Under the pieces are notes generated by a model. The model saw only the letters and a program-made list of their open reading frames with translations, did not search any database and was not told the DNA's origin. Source: JAJYKC01 sp963823105 (lineage in GTDB: Bacteria; Acidobacteriota; Terriglobia; Bryobacterales; Bryobacteraceae). Taken from it: a stretch of DNA of 64,000 nt. The stretch is taken from contig CAWGKC010000002.1 of NCBI GenBank assembly GCA_963823105.1, positions 248,001 through 312,000 on the forward strand, read 5' to 3'. Positions 10,213-18,538 of the stretch are shown in pieces. Each line of letters opens with the position of its first letter. Positions within the stretch are counted from its first letter, which is position 1. Made by a program: the position numbers and the translations under genes.

Positions 10213-11181
10213 ATGATCGCCGCCAGCGGGACCCTCGCCCGCCTTCAATCCATTCCCAATGTAACCTCCGTCGAGGGCGAGCCGCTCGCCCGTCACACCC
10301 GCTTCCGCATCGGAGGCCCCGCCCGCATCTTCGCGGAAGCTTTTTCAGACGAGGCATTCTGCCGCGCCATCGCCGCCGCGCGCGACAGCGCCTTGCCCTG
10401 GATCGTCACGGGTGGCGGGACCAACCTCATCGTCGCCGACGCCGGCTTCCCCGGCATCGTGCTGCGCAACCGCGCCGCCGGCATCCATCTGTTGCCCGAA
10501 AGCCGCGTCTATGCTTCCGCCGGAGCCGATCTCCAGACACTCGTCGACTTCACCATCGCCGCCGGCCTGCGCGGTCTCGAAACGCTCACGGGTATTCCCG
10601 GCACAGTCGGCGGCGCGGTGTATGGAAACGCGGGCGCTTACGGCCACTCCATCGAAGAGCGCATCGCCAGCGTGTCGTTCTTCGATGGCTTCGTCACGCG
10701 CGAACTCGACAACGCCGCCTGCGAATTCGCCTATCGCGAGAGCGTCTTCAAACGCCGCAAGGAGTGGATCGTACTGTCCGCCGAATTGCGCCTGGACCCC
10801 GCGCCCGCGGACGAACTGCGCCGCACCGCCGAGGGCATCCTCAAAATTCGCAACGAAAAATATCCTCCGGACATGCTCTGCGCAGGCAGCATTTTCAAGA
10901 ACCTGATCTTCGCCGCTCTCCCCGAATCCGGCCGCCTCCTGGTCCCCCCGGGCGCGGTGCGGGAAGGCAAAGTCGCCTCGGCCTTTTTCCTTGAAAAAGC
11001 CGGCGCGAAAGGCATGTCGAACGGCGGCGTGCGCGTCGCCGATTACCACGCCAATCTGATCTACAACACCGGCTCCGGCACCGCCGCCCAACTGCGCGAG
11101 CTGATCGGCGAACTCAAACGCCGTGTGAACGAACTCTTCGCCATCGAGTTGGAGGAAGAGGTGCAGTACGTGGGATTTTGA
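10213..11181 (+). CDS. murB: UDP-N-acetylenolpyruvoylglucosamine reductase
   Basis: FAD enzyme that makes UDP-N-acetylmuramate with NADPH in peptidoglycan synthesis. 322 residues. Visible motifs are the FAD-binding 'VTGGGTNLIV' (residues 65-74), 'GIPGTVGGAVYGNAGAYG' (127-144), 'YRESVFK' (174-180), the catalytic serine region 'CAGSIFKN' (223-230) and the C-terminal 'ADYHANLIYNTGSGTA'. Most MurB proteins read 'GSxFKNP' at the serine loop; here the proline is replaced by Leu. No other mur gene is adjacent, so this is a stand-alone copy outside the dcw cluster. Confidence 0.93.
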   Translation: MIAASGTLARLQSIPNVTSVEGEPLARHTRFRIGGPARIFAEAFSDEAFCRAIAAARDSALPWIVTGGGTNLIVADAGFPGIVLRNRAAGIHLLPESRVYASAGADLQTLVDFTIAAGLRGLETLTGIPGTVGGAVYGNAGAYGHSIEERIASVSFFDGFVTRELDNAACEFAYRESVFKRRKEWIVLSAELRLDPAPADELRRTAEGILKIRNEKYPPDMLCAGSIFKNLIFAALPESGRLLVPPGAVREGKVASAFFLEKAGAKGMSNGGVRVADYHANLIYNTGSGTAAQLRELIGELKRRVNELFAIELEEEVQYVGF

Positions 11182-11525
11182 CGGGACGCGGCATCGCCGG
11201 TCCCTGGAATACCATCCCGGCGAATTGGTTGGCATGTGAGGGCGGAAAGGTACCAGCGATCAACCGAAGCTCGTGGCGAACTGTGGCGGAGGTTGAATTG
11301 GAGATTCAGTGCATTCAAGCGTTAATTTGGCGGAATATATTCATGGCTGCCTGTCCGAAAAGGATTTTTGGTGGCTCAGGATTACGACACCCGCCCGCAT
11401 TTCCCCCCGCTCCAATGTGCTACTCTAAAGTATCTGTCGGAGTGTCTTGTATCGGTCTCGCCCTCGTCCAACCCCGAACCCGTCCGGGTTCCCCCTTCCA
11501 ACCGCTGTGTTAAGGAGCGTTCCGT
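11182..11525 (+). other. Intergenic region before the infC leader
   Basis: About 340 bases without a convincing gene. It must hold the promoter of the infC transcript, but I see no strong -10/-35 pair. An AT-richer patch lies at about 11320-11375. A 39-codon open frame at 11309-11428 is present but has no ribosome binding site. Confidence 0.4.
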
Positions 11526-11600
11526 TTGTCCACGTTTAGCTGCCTCATCTGGCACTGCCACGGCGCCGCGCTCGCGGCCCCGATTTTGAATTCCCGATGA
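11526..11600 (+). CDS. Putative leader peptide translationally coupled to infC
   Basis: A 24-codon frame starts with TTG at 11526, 8 bases after a strong Shine-Dalgarno (TAAGGAG, 11511-11517). It ends with TGA at 11598-11600, which overlaps the infC ATG (11597-11599) as ATGA. It begins MSTFSCLIWHCHGAALAA and ends ILNSR. infC itself has no ribosome binding site, so ribosomes finishing this peptide are the obvious source of infC initiation. This is a prediction from SD, frame and overlap only; the peptide matches no family I know. Confidence 0.5.
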   Translation: MSTFSCLIWHCHGAALAAPILNSR

Positions 11601-12196
11601 TTCCGTCCCGAAGTTTTCCGCCCCGCCGCCCGCGAGTCCGGGAGAACGTCAACGAGGCCATCCGCGCCCGCGAAGTCCGGGCCGTGTTCCCCGACGGCAC
11701 CGTGGAGGTCATGCCGACGCCCGCCGCCGTGCGCCGCGCCCAGGAACTGGGTCTGGACCTGATCCTCATCGCTCCCACCGCCGAGCCGCCCGTCGCCAAA
11801 GCGATGGATTACGGCCAGTGGCAATACGAGAACAAAAAGAAACAGCACGAGGCCAAGCGCAAGCAGCACGTCATCCAGGTGAAGGAGCTGAAGTTCCGCC
11901 CCAACACCGACGACCACGACTACGACTTCAAGAAAAACCACGCCATCCGCTTTTTGAAAGAAGGCAATCGCGTCAAAGCCATGGTGCAGTTCCGCGGGCG
12001 CGAGATCGCGCACGTCGATCTGGGCAAGAAACTGCTCCTGCGCTTCGCCGAGGATCTGGCCGCGATCGGCGCGGTGGAGGGCCAGCCGCGTCTGGAAGGC
12101 CGCTTCGCCCACGTCATCATCAGCCCCATCAAGGCGCTGAAGGACAAACCGAAGGACGCGCCCGATTCACCGGCGCCCGCGCCCGCCGTTCAATAA
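11597..12196 (+). CDS. infC: Translation initiation factor IF-3
   Basis: IF-3 binds the 30S subunit, blocks 50S joining and checks the start codon. 199 residues. The N-domain begins 'RVRENVNEAIRAREVRAVFP', the linker includes 'AKAMDYGQWQYENKKKQHEA' and the C-domain has 'KELKFRPNTDDHDYDFK' and 'MVQFRGREIAHVDLGKKLL'. The C-terminus carries a short Pro/Ala tail. The ATG at 11597 gives the normal IF-3 N-terminus; the next codon is ATT, the autoregulated start used in E. coli infC. No SD precedes the ATG, but an overlapping leader frame does. The usual partners rpmI and rplT do not follow; instead an HNH gene converges and overlaps by 7 bases. Confidence 0.95.
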   Translation: MIPSRSFPPRRPRVRENVNEAIRAREVRAVFPDGTVEVMPTPAAVRRAQELGLDLILIAPTAEPPVAKAMDYGQWQYENKKKQHEAKRKQHVIQVKELKFRPNTDDHDYDFKKNHAIRFLKEGNRVKAMVQFRGREIAHVDLGKKLLLRFAEDLAAIGAVEGQPRLEGRFAHVIISPIKALKDKPKDAPDSPAPAPAVQ

Positions 12197-12717
12197 AACA
12201 GATACTTCCGCCAGCGGTCGTCGCCCTTGGCGAGCAGCCGCATCAGATGCCGGCTGGTGTGCAGGCTGAATGGCCGCGGCATGCGCGCCAGCTTCATCCC
12301 CGCCTCCTCCGGCGTATGGCTGCCCTTCCGGTTATTGCAGTGATGGCAGCAGGCCACCAGGTTTTCCCACGTCGTCTCGCCCGCCCGCGAGCGCGGAACC
12401 ACGTGGTCCAGCGTAAGCTCCGACGAGGGCAGCGTCTTATGGCAATACTGGCACGAATAGCGGTCCCGCATCAGAATGTTTTTTCGCGACAAAGCCCGCG
12501 TCTGGTGCGGAATGCGGCGGTATTCGAGCAGCCGGATCACGCTTGGCACCGCCATCGTGTTCCGCGCCGAATGAACGTGGCTGTGAGACAACTCCTCGGT
12601 CGAGGCCACCCCTTTCAACACCAGCACCAGCGCCCGCCGCGCGGCGCAGATGTTGATCGGTTCGTAACTGGCGTTGAGCACGAGTACGGGCTTATGCAGG
12701 CGATCCAGACTGGGCAT
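12190..12717 (-). CDS. HNH endonuclease family protein
   Basis: 175 residues from the ATG at 12717 ('MPSLDRLHKPVLVLNASYEP'). Further upstream codons are open but run into comF. The N-terminal 'VLVLNASYEPINICAARRA' and the HNH core 'RDRYSCQYC' ... 'LTLDHVVPRSRAGETTWEN' ... 'CCHHCNNRKG' define a widespread family of single-domain HNH proteins with two CxxC zinc knuckles. The catalytic His is in 'LDHVVP'. These are not linked to a restriction system here and their role is unknown. The start overlaps the comF end by 26 bases, suggesting one transcript. Confidence 0.88.
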   Translation of the reverse strand: MPSLDRLHKPVLVLNASYEPINICAARRALVLVLKGVASTEELSHSHVHSARNTMAVPSVIRLLEYRRIPHQTRALSRKNILMRDRYSCQYCHKTLPSSELTLDHVVPRSRAGETTWENLVACCHHCNNRKGSHTPEEAGMKLARMPRPFSLHTSRHLMRLLAKGDDRWRKYLFY

Positions 12718-13534
12718 CTTCAAAGCTCCCGGAGGAATGCGGCTGAGAATAAAATGCGCCCTCTTGCGGGGCGCCGGCGGACACTTGAAAATCGACACCG
12801 GCTCTGGCCAGCGTAATCGCCGCGACGCGCGAGGCACCCGCCCGCTTCATCGCCCGCGCGCAAGCCGAAAGCGTAGCGCCGGTGGTCATCACGTCGTCCA
12901 CCAATAGGACGCGCTTCCCGGCGATGGCGGCCGGGCGGCGCACCACGAACGCCCCCCGCACATTGGCTTGCCGCGCCGTTCGGCTCAGCCGCGCCTGCGC
13001 TTCGGTCGAGCGGCTCCGTCGAACGGCGTGTACCAGCCCGGTTCCCGTCGCCGCCGCAAGCTCCCGCGCCAGCAATCCGGCTTGGTTGAACCCCCGGCTC
13101 CAGCGCCGCCGCCAGTGCAGCGGCATCGGCACGATCGCCTCGAACCGCTCCTCCGCCGGCAGCGCGAGCGCCAACATCCGCCCCAGCGGCTTCGCCAGCG
13201 CCTCCACCCGCCCGTACTTGAAAAGGTGGATCAACTCCCGCAACTCCGCGTCAAACGGCCCGAAAGCGTAAGCGGCGTCGAAGCCCGAATCCGTCCCCGC
13301 GCACTCCCCGCAGCTTCCATCGCCGTCGAGCGCGATCGCATGGCGAAACGGCGCCCCGCACCGCGGACAAAAGCACTCGCTTGCAAAAGGCCGCGGCTTC
13401 TTCAAGCACGCCGCGCAAACCGGAATGCGCGAAACCTCCTTGAGAGGCGTCTCGCACACACGGCAATCGTCGGGAAAAAAGAGGGAAAAGGACGCGGTCC
13501 AGCACTGGTTGGCTGCGGTGGCGGCGGGCCGCAC
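12692..13534 (-). CDS. comF: ComF family phosphoribosyltransferase-like protein
   Basis: 280 residues. Cysteines form the N-terminal zinc finger typical of ComF ('DDCRVCETPL', 'VCAACLKKP', 'CFCPRCGAPF', 'SCGECAG'). Then comes a PRTase fold with 'IVPMPLHWRRRWSRGFNQ' and the PRPP-loop 'VLLVDDVMTTGAT'. ComF proteins are needed for transformation in naturally competent bacteria and are found widely elsewhere, including organisms with type IV pili; a pilus assembly operon lies 13 kb away. The C-terminal tail after 'ITLARAGVDF' is about 28 residues of low complexity and overlaps the HNH gene. Confidence 0.88.
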   Translation of the reverse strand: MRPAATAANQCWTASFSLFFPDDCRVCETPLKEVSRIPVCAACLKKPRPFASECFCPRCGAPFRHAIALDGDGSCGECAGTDSGFDAAYAFGPFDAELRELIHLFKYGRVEALAKPLGRMLALALPAEERFEAIVPMPLHWRRRWSRGFNQAGLLARELAAATGTGLVHAVRRSRSTEAQARLSRTARQANVRGAFVVRRPAAIAGKRVLLVDDVMTTGATLSACARAMKRAGASRVAAITLARAGVDFQVSAGAPQEGAFYSQPHSSGSFEDAQSGSPA

Positions 13535-13655
13535 CGTACGAGTGAGCCAATTACTGCTGAAGGCGCACCTCCATATAAACCCCTAGTGTACTGCAATGCC
13601 GGACGGAATGGACGGACTCTCCACACACGCTCCCCCCGGCCGGCCTGGCGCGCTA

Positions 13656-14636
13656 TCACTGCACCGGCGTGGCGATGAAGCCGTACGTGCGGTTCCGGCG
13701 ATGGCGGTCGCCCTGCCACCAGCCGGAAATCACGCCGCTCGAATTGACTCCCTCGGGATACGTGGACCCCGTCCCCGACGAAGCGTCAATCGGAATCACA
13801 TCGGGATGCTCGATGACAACCGCCGCGCCCGGCGCCGAATCGGTCCCCGTGGCGTCGAGCGGATGCGGATAGTGGTAGACGTATCCGTGAGCGTGCCCGT
13901 TGGAATCGTAGTAGAATCCAACGACCAACTGAAGCTCGGAATTGATGCCCGTTGCGTACGTGCCGGGATATCCCGCTCCCGCCACCTGAAACACATGGAT
14001 CTTCCCGTTCGGACCGCGTAGGAAGCCGTAATTCGATTTGCCAATACCGGCGGTGCCTACGCTCGACCCATCCAATGCCAGGCCGGTGACGCTGGTTGTG
14101 ATCGCGCCGGGAACGTTAACCTGAGTCACCTGTCCAGCGATGCTGATGAAGCCGGTGCCGGCACCAGGCCCTGGACCAAACGCTCCGGCAAAGTCGCCGT
14201 TGTTGTTGAGAGTGTATATGAACGTGTCTCCGTTTGCGATCTCGTCGACCGTCGTGAAGGTTCCGTTGTCGAGGAGAAATCCGTGCATTCTCCCATCGGG
14301 GCTGCCGAGGTAGTAGCCGGCAATCAGGCCGGAGGAATTGACAGCCCACGGGATCGTCGCTTGAGCTCCGACGTCGTTTGGATCGGTGATCGGATATTGA
14401 AGCGTTCCGTCGGCTTGGCGGATGAAGCCGCGGTAGAATGCCCCGAACTGCTGGGGTACAGCGTAGTCTCCGACCACCACCCCCGAATCGCTGAGGCTCC
14501 TGGCGTAAGTGCTCACGCTAGGGGGGTCCGGAACGGCGAATGTCGCGACGTTGTAGTTTTGTGCGGCGGCGGGAAGGCCGAATACGGCGACAAGCAGTGG
14601 TACGGCAACGCGAACCGAATAGTTACGAACAGACAT
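13656..14636 (-). CDS. Secreted protein with HAF-type repeats
   Basis: 326 residues with a signal peptide ('VRVAVPLLVAVFGLPAAAQ'). The body repeats a pattern of the kind 'GFL.dnG.f..v' plus 'giN..G.vvG.y', for example 'AVNSSGLIAGYYLGSPDG', 'HGFLLDNGTFTTVD', 'TLNNNGDFAGAFG', 'GINSELQLVVGFYYDSNG' and 'GVNSSGVISGWWQGD'. This is the extracellular HAF repeat, a probable beta-propeller. No sorting signal is seen at the C-terminus. A good SD (GGAGG, 10 bases upstream) supports the start. It is third in a minus-strand set of secreted proteins, 54 bases after the 674-residue gene. Confidence 0.75.
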   Translation of the reverse strand: MSVRNYSVRVAVPLLVAVFGLPAAAQNYNVATFAVPDPPSVSTYARSLSDSGVVVGDYAVPQQFGAFYRGFIRQADGTLQYPITDPNDVGAQATIPWAVNSSGLIAGYYLGSPDGRMHGFLLDNGTFTTVDEIANGDTFIYTLNNNGDFAGAFGPGPGAGTGFISIAGQVTQVNVPGAITTSVTGLALDGSSVGTAGIGKSNYGFLRGPNGKIHVFQVAGAGYPGTYATGINSELQLVVGFYYDSNGHAHGYVYHYPHPLDATGTDSAPGAAVVIEHPDVIPIDASSGTGSTYPEGVNSSGVISGWWQGDRHRRNRTYGFIATPVQ

Positions 14637-14690
14637 GAAATGACAATCCTCCGGGTTAGACGTTTGGACTTTCTAATACCAAAGCCTCAC

Positions 14691-16715
14691 TTACTGCAAA
14701 ACCCTCAACTGCGGGGAAATACCCACATGGCCTGTGAAGGCGACCGAAGGCGCCTTGAAGAACCGCGCCGTCATCTGCCAGGCAACGTAATAGTTGTAGC
14801 CGCTGAAGTTCATGAAGACGCTAACCGTACCGTCGCCATTGTCATGGGCCGTCGATCCGGGATACTGATAGGCGCCGTATGGGTTACCAGGCTGGAAGTA
14901 CGGCGGAATGGTCAGGCTGTTATTAATGGTTCCGCCGTTCACTGGGTCCAACATGTCCACTTTCGGCTGCGTGTTCGGGTCCGGCGCGGTCATCGACGCG
15001 CCCGGCGGATAGATAAGCTTCTGCATCCACCCGGAACTCCCGTCATTCGGAAAGAAATTGGCTTCCACCGTCCACGGTCCCCACGGCGTGGCCGAGGTGC
15101 GATACCAAAGCCCTCCGCATGTCTCGCTTCCGTAAGTCATCAGGAACCGATGCAGAGGAGGAATCCAGCGCACGGAAACCTCGCCGACGCAGGGAGTGGT
15201 TACGCCTCCATGATTGAACGAAGTCAATAGATTGGTCGACTGGGTCTCATCCGCGTGCGCATACACTGTGTTGCCGTTCGCGTCCACGCTGGAGAGATAG
15301 TACATAGCGCTAATGCCCGGGATGTTCATGTCACCGTACGACGCGCTTTCTATGGTGGTCTTGTTCGCCGCCATGCAGCCCAGATAGACGTTGCTACCCC
15401 GGTACTTGAAGTCCGATCCCCAGAAGCAGACGATATCTCCGCCGCTAAGCGCCGACGGAAGGCCCGCCGCCCATCCGTTCGCCGAGATCATCGCCGTCGT
15501 CAGAACGATTGGCGAAACGTACATGAATCGCCCTGGGCCCTTGCCTTCGACGGGGATGGCGCTGTAGGGAAGGCTAGGCGGGCACAACGTCGCCCCGGGG
15601 TAGGGTGGCGGCGGCATGCCCAAAGTTAGCGACCCGCTTCCAACGGTTTGAACCTGGTAAACCGTGCCGTTGATGTCGATGCCTTGCCACGCGCCTCCGG
15701 AGGACACCCACGCGGGGTCGAAGGACGCTCCGCTACATTGCGTGATCGTCGCACTACCGCTGGCCGATACGGTTCCATTGGGGACCGTGGAAAACGTGTA
15801 CAGACGCGCGAGATTGGGCATTTGAGAAGGGCCCACGCCCCCTGTCCCGTTTACATTGTCCTGATACAACAGAACCGACTCGGTCGCGAAGTTCCGCCCT
15901 GAATTGCCCTTCTGGGTCTGAACAAGGTAGATCACATAAAGGTCGGAGTTCCCGCTGACCGGATCCTGAAGTACAAACGTACCGGTAGCGATATGGCCGC
16001 CCAGCATATCCTCCGGAGGGACCAACCCCGTCGTGTGCTCGTAAGTGAATCCGGCCCAAGGGTACGTCGTCCCATCGTGCTTCACCGTATCCACGATATA
16101 GGCGGCAAGCGGACAGGTGCCGCCTTCGCCCATGATCCCTCCGGTGTAACTGGGAACGGCCGGGACCTGGCCCAGAAGATAGAAATCGAGGTCTCTCATG
16201 TACGTACACGAGGCGAAGTCGGCGAAACTGGAAACGTCGGGGACGATGGAGACGGTGTCGACGCCCAGACACGCCCCGGCCACGCCCGTACCTGGCGGAC
16301 ACTTCGCCGTCTGGTAGGCGTTAGGCGGCGAGGCGCCCGTATCATACGCCGTAACCGAATCGCCCCAGAAAACAAGCAGCCGGTTGTCGGTGCTCGGGTA
16401 GGTCAATTGCACTGACGGACCCTCGTCGTGTCCCCAAACGCCGGCCGGATTTCCCGCCGGCGATTGCGTAAGAGCCTTGGCGTTGGTGGGGCCGCAATAA
16501 TAATTGAACATATTGCTGGTGCATTCGAAGCCCGTCACCGCGCCCGGCTCGTACAACTGCATCACGTCGCCCGGCCATTGCTGTTGCGGCGTCGCGCTAC
16601 CCGGAACGAATAACACACTGGGAGGAACGTCGGAGCCGGAATTCTGCGCGCAGATGGGAAGTGCCAGCAAAGGAAGGGTGGCTAAGGGGCGGGCGATTCG
16701 CAAACGCCGGTCCAT
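14691..16715 (-). CDS. Large secreted protein, DUF4185-like
   Basis: 674 residues with a signal peptide ending 'ALPICAQ'. Repeated strand motifs with Trp and Gly ('NRLLVFWGDSVTAYDTG', 'GGDIVCFWGSDFKYRGSN', 'HRFLMTYGSETCGGLWYR', 'SATPWGPWTVEANFFP') look like a five-bladed beta-propeller of the DUF4185 / glycosidase-like type. A C-terminal sandwich ('DNGDGTVSVFMNFSGYNYYV') follows. Several Cys pairs suggest disulfides. The family is a guess from motif style; no catalytic residues are identified. The start ATG shares its A with the stop of the preceding gene (TGATG at 16713-16717), so translation is coupled to the gene that holds the G10 tract. Confidence 0.65.
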   Translation of the reverse strand: MDRRLRIARPLATLPLLALPICAQNSGSDVPPSVLFVPGSATPQQQWPGDVMQLYEPGAVTGFECTSNMFNYYCGPTNAKALTQSPAGNPAGVWGHDEGPSVQLTYPSTDNRLLVFWGDSVTAYDTGASPPNAYQTAKCPPGTGVAGACLGVDTVSIVPDVSSFADFASCTYMRDLDFYLLGQVPAVPSYTGGIMGEGGTCPLAAYIVDTVKHDGTTYPWAGFTYEHTTGLVPPEDMLGGHIATGTFVLQDPVSGNSDLYVIYLVQTQKGNSGRNFATESVLLYQDNVNGTGGVGPSQMPNLARLYTFSTVPNGTVSASGSATITQCSGASFDPAWVSSGGAWQGIDINGTVYQVQTVGSGSLTLGMPPPPYPGATLCPPSLPYSAIPVEGKGPGRFMYVSPIVLTTAMISANGWAAGLPSALSGGDIVCFWGSDFKYRGSNVYLGCMAANKTTIESASYGDMNIPGISAMYYLSSVDANGNTVYAHADETQSTNLLTSFNHGGVTTPCVGEVSVRWIPPLHRFLMTYGSETCGGLWYRTSATPWGPWTVEANFFPNDGSSGWMQKLIYPPGASMTAPDPNTQPKVDMLDPVNGGTINNSLTIPPYFQPGNPYGAYQYPGSTAHDNGDGTVSVFMNFSGYNYYVAWQMTARFFKAPSVAFTGHVGISPQLRVLQ

Positions 16716-17691
16716 CAGTTCAGCTCCTCGACGGTCAGCGTCTGAAGCTGAATCGCATTGCCCGCCGTGGCCGCGCTGTATTGTATCGTGAAGACGACGC
16801 TATGGGCCGCGTTCGTGGACCAACCCGCCGGAGGCTGAGGGATCGTGTTCGCCGTGCCGACGAGCGCTGCGCCGGGCAGGTTATAGCCGAGAGCGTTGGC
16901 GATCGTCGGTGCGCCCGCTCCGGCTGCGGCCGTACCCGTCAGCGACCATGTCCCGGAATAGCCGATTCCAGTGCGTGCGCCGCGGGAGGCACGTTCAGAG
17001 GCGGAGGACAAGTAAAGCGGACTCGCCCGTTGCAGTGTCCAGCATCATCCCGGCCACAACCGTTGGACCGCCGGCGGAATTAAACAACTTAAAATCGGCG
17101 GTGAAGACAAGACGCTTGCCCGCGATCAGGAAATTCGCCGGGATCGCAAACGAAGTCTGGAAAGCCGTGACGGCGGTCCCGTCGATCGACGAATTGTTGC
17201 ACGTGATGCCTGTGATCGAGTCGTGGTGGAGGGCGCAAATCGCATCGCTGGACGGGACGGCGACGGAGAGGACACGTCGAAAACTGCCGGTCAGGCTTTG
17301 ATTGCCTTGCCCAACAAAATCCTGCTGCGCCGTGTTGTAGGCCACTTGCCCCAGCGCCGTCGGCGCAAACGACGCCGTGTTCGGCAGAATCAGGCTCCCG
17401 AGCGTAAAATCGTTAAGGCCGGAGAAGGCGTTGGTCAGACTGTCGATTACAAAATTTCCGGTGGCGTGCAAGCTGGAAGTGGGAATCGTCATGGTGGACG
17501 CATAGGAAACGTTCCCCATCGTGACTGTCACCGAGCCGCCGCTGGTCGCGAAAAGCGTCATCGCGCCGGAGGGGCTAGACCCCGCACCCGGCCCGACCGT
17601 GACGTAATTCGCGCTTTGACCGAACGCTAACCCCCCCCCCGAGGGAAAGCGCGGCAAAAAGAACGATGTGCGGGAAAAACCTTGGGATCAT
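16715..17691 (-). CDS. Secreted beta-rich protein with a G10 tract in the signal peptide, two frame breaks
   Basis: The ATG at 17691 follows an AGGAGG site and starts a signal peptide 'MIPRFFPHIVLFAALSLGGG' that runs into ten G (17631-17640). With nine G the reading continues 'LAFGQSANYVTVGPGAG'; with the ten present here it shifts and ends soon. A second one-base shift near 16995-17005 joins 'TGESALLVLR' to 'GARTGIGYSGTWSLTGTAAA'. Corrected length is 324 residues, Gly/Ser/Thr-rich beta strands resembling phage-tail or virion-like sandwich domains ('AGKRLVFTADFKLF', 'AHSVVFTIQYSAATAG'). Family unknown. It is first in the secreted operon and is coupled by TGATG to the next gene. Confidence 0.6.
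17631..17640 (-). repeat. Homopolymer of ten G (coding strand)
   Basis: The plus strand has exactly ten C between GCTAA and GAGGG. It lies in codons about 18-21 of the secreted protein, at the end of the signal peptide h-region. Such tracts are prone to slipped-strand length change; G9 or G12 would put the gene in frame, G10 puts it out. Confidence 0.9.
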
Positions 17692-17790
17692 TGGGTCCGT
17701 GCCTCCTGGTTGGCAAATGGGAAGGCCAGAGGGGGACCGTACGGCGATTCGAGGCTCGGTTGTCACTGGCGGCATGGCGGCCTGCCATCG

Positions 17791-17819
17791 AGCGTAACCG
17801 GGTTTGCCGGTTTCGTCAA
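17791..17819 (-). promoter_or_regulatory. Possible promoter of the secreted operon, with inverted repeat in the spacer
   Basis: On the minus strand TTGACG (17814-17819) is separated by 17 bases from TACGCT (17791-17796). The spacer holds AACCGG-N5-CCGGTT (17796-17812), an operator-like inverted repeat. The -10 box is weak, about 100 bases before the start codon. Confidence 0.3.
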
Positions 17820-17854
17820 GGTTCAATCGGAGTGTCCATCGTACGGGAAGCCGT

Positions 17855-18538
17855 CTAATCGACGCCGAACACGCGGTTCAGCCACGGCCGCACTACCGCC
17901 CCCGCCTGCGAAGGAAACCGGTGCTTTCCCGGCAGCATATGAAACTCCACATCCGCGGCCCGCAGCCGCAGCCGCCGCGGAAAGTCCTCCGCCACCGCGA
18001 CCGGGTAAAATTCATCCTCGTCGCGGGAAATATGGAGAATGGGCGCCCTCACCGGCCGGTACTTCTCTTCTTCCCAATCCCTCGGAACCCCGCCGCAAAT
18101 CGCCAGCACCGCGCCAATCTCCTCCGCATAAGTGGCTACGAAGCGGTAGTTCAAACCCACCGGCTGGGAGAAGCCGGCCAGCAAACATCGCGCCGCCGGG
18201 ATCGCGAACCGCGTCCGCACCGCGCTCAACACGTGCCCCACCATCCGGTGATGCAGCGCCACCGAGGATTCCCACCGATCGCGAACGCCCCAATTGTAGA
18301 CGCTCTTGCCCGCGCCCGGCCCCTGGGAGTAATGTTGGTTCGGCGCCCGCACCGCCGCCACGATCCAATCCGGGCCGAGAAGTCCGGCGGTGAATCGAAG
18401 CATCTCTTCCGGGGTCGATCCATAGCCGTGCAGGGTGACCGCCGCGGCCGGCTGGGCCGGAAGCGCTTCGGGAATGCGCAATATGTAGTCGCACTGTAAC
18501 CGTTCTTGAAAAACATTCACCTCCTCCTGGGCGGACAT
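17855..18538 (-). CDS. Phospholipase/carboxylesterase-type alpha/beta hydrolase
   Basis: About 227 residues from the ATG at 18538. The lid-less esterase core shows the oxyanion region 'AAVTLHGYGSTPEEML', the nucleophile elbow 'LLAGFSQPVG' (Ser; the usual 'GFSQGG' is 'GFSQPV' here), the acid in 'HISRDEDEFYP' and the histidine in 'MLPGKHRFPSQ'. This places it in the YpfH / carboxylesterase 2 group acting on short acyl or thioester substrates in the cytoplasm. A TATACT box lies only about 9 bases before the ATG, so the mRNA may be leaderless; an in-frame GTG six codons on is the alternative start. Confidence 0.8.
   Translation of the reverse strand: MSAQEEVNVFQERLQCDYILRIPEALPAQPAAAVTLHGYGSTPEEMLRFTAGLLGPDWIVAAVRAPNQHYSQGPGAGKSVYNWGVRDRWESSVALHHRMVGHVLSAVRTRFAIPAARCLLAGFSQPVGLNYRFVATYAEEIGAVLAICGGVPRDWEEEKYRPVRAPILHISRDEDEFYPVAVAEDFPRRLRLRAADVEFHMLPGKHRFPSQAGAVVRPWLNRVFGVD

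Noticed and set aside
11309..11428. 39-codon open frame between murB and infC ('VNLAEYIHGCLSEKDFWW')
   Set aside because: No ribosome binding site, no homologue I know; length is easily reached by chance.
16995..17011. TGA at the first break of the secreted protein read as selenocysteine, since selA is present
   Set aside because: Continuing in the same frame gives a short arginine-rich nonsense peptide; the protein-like continuation is in the next frame.
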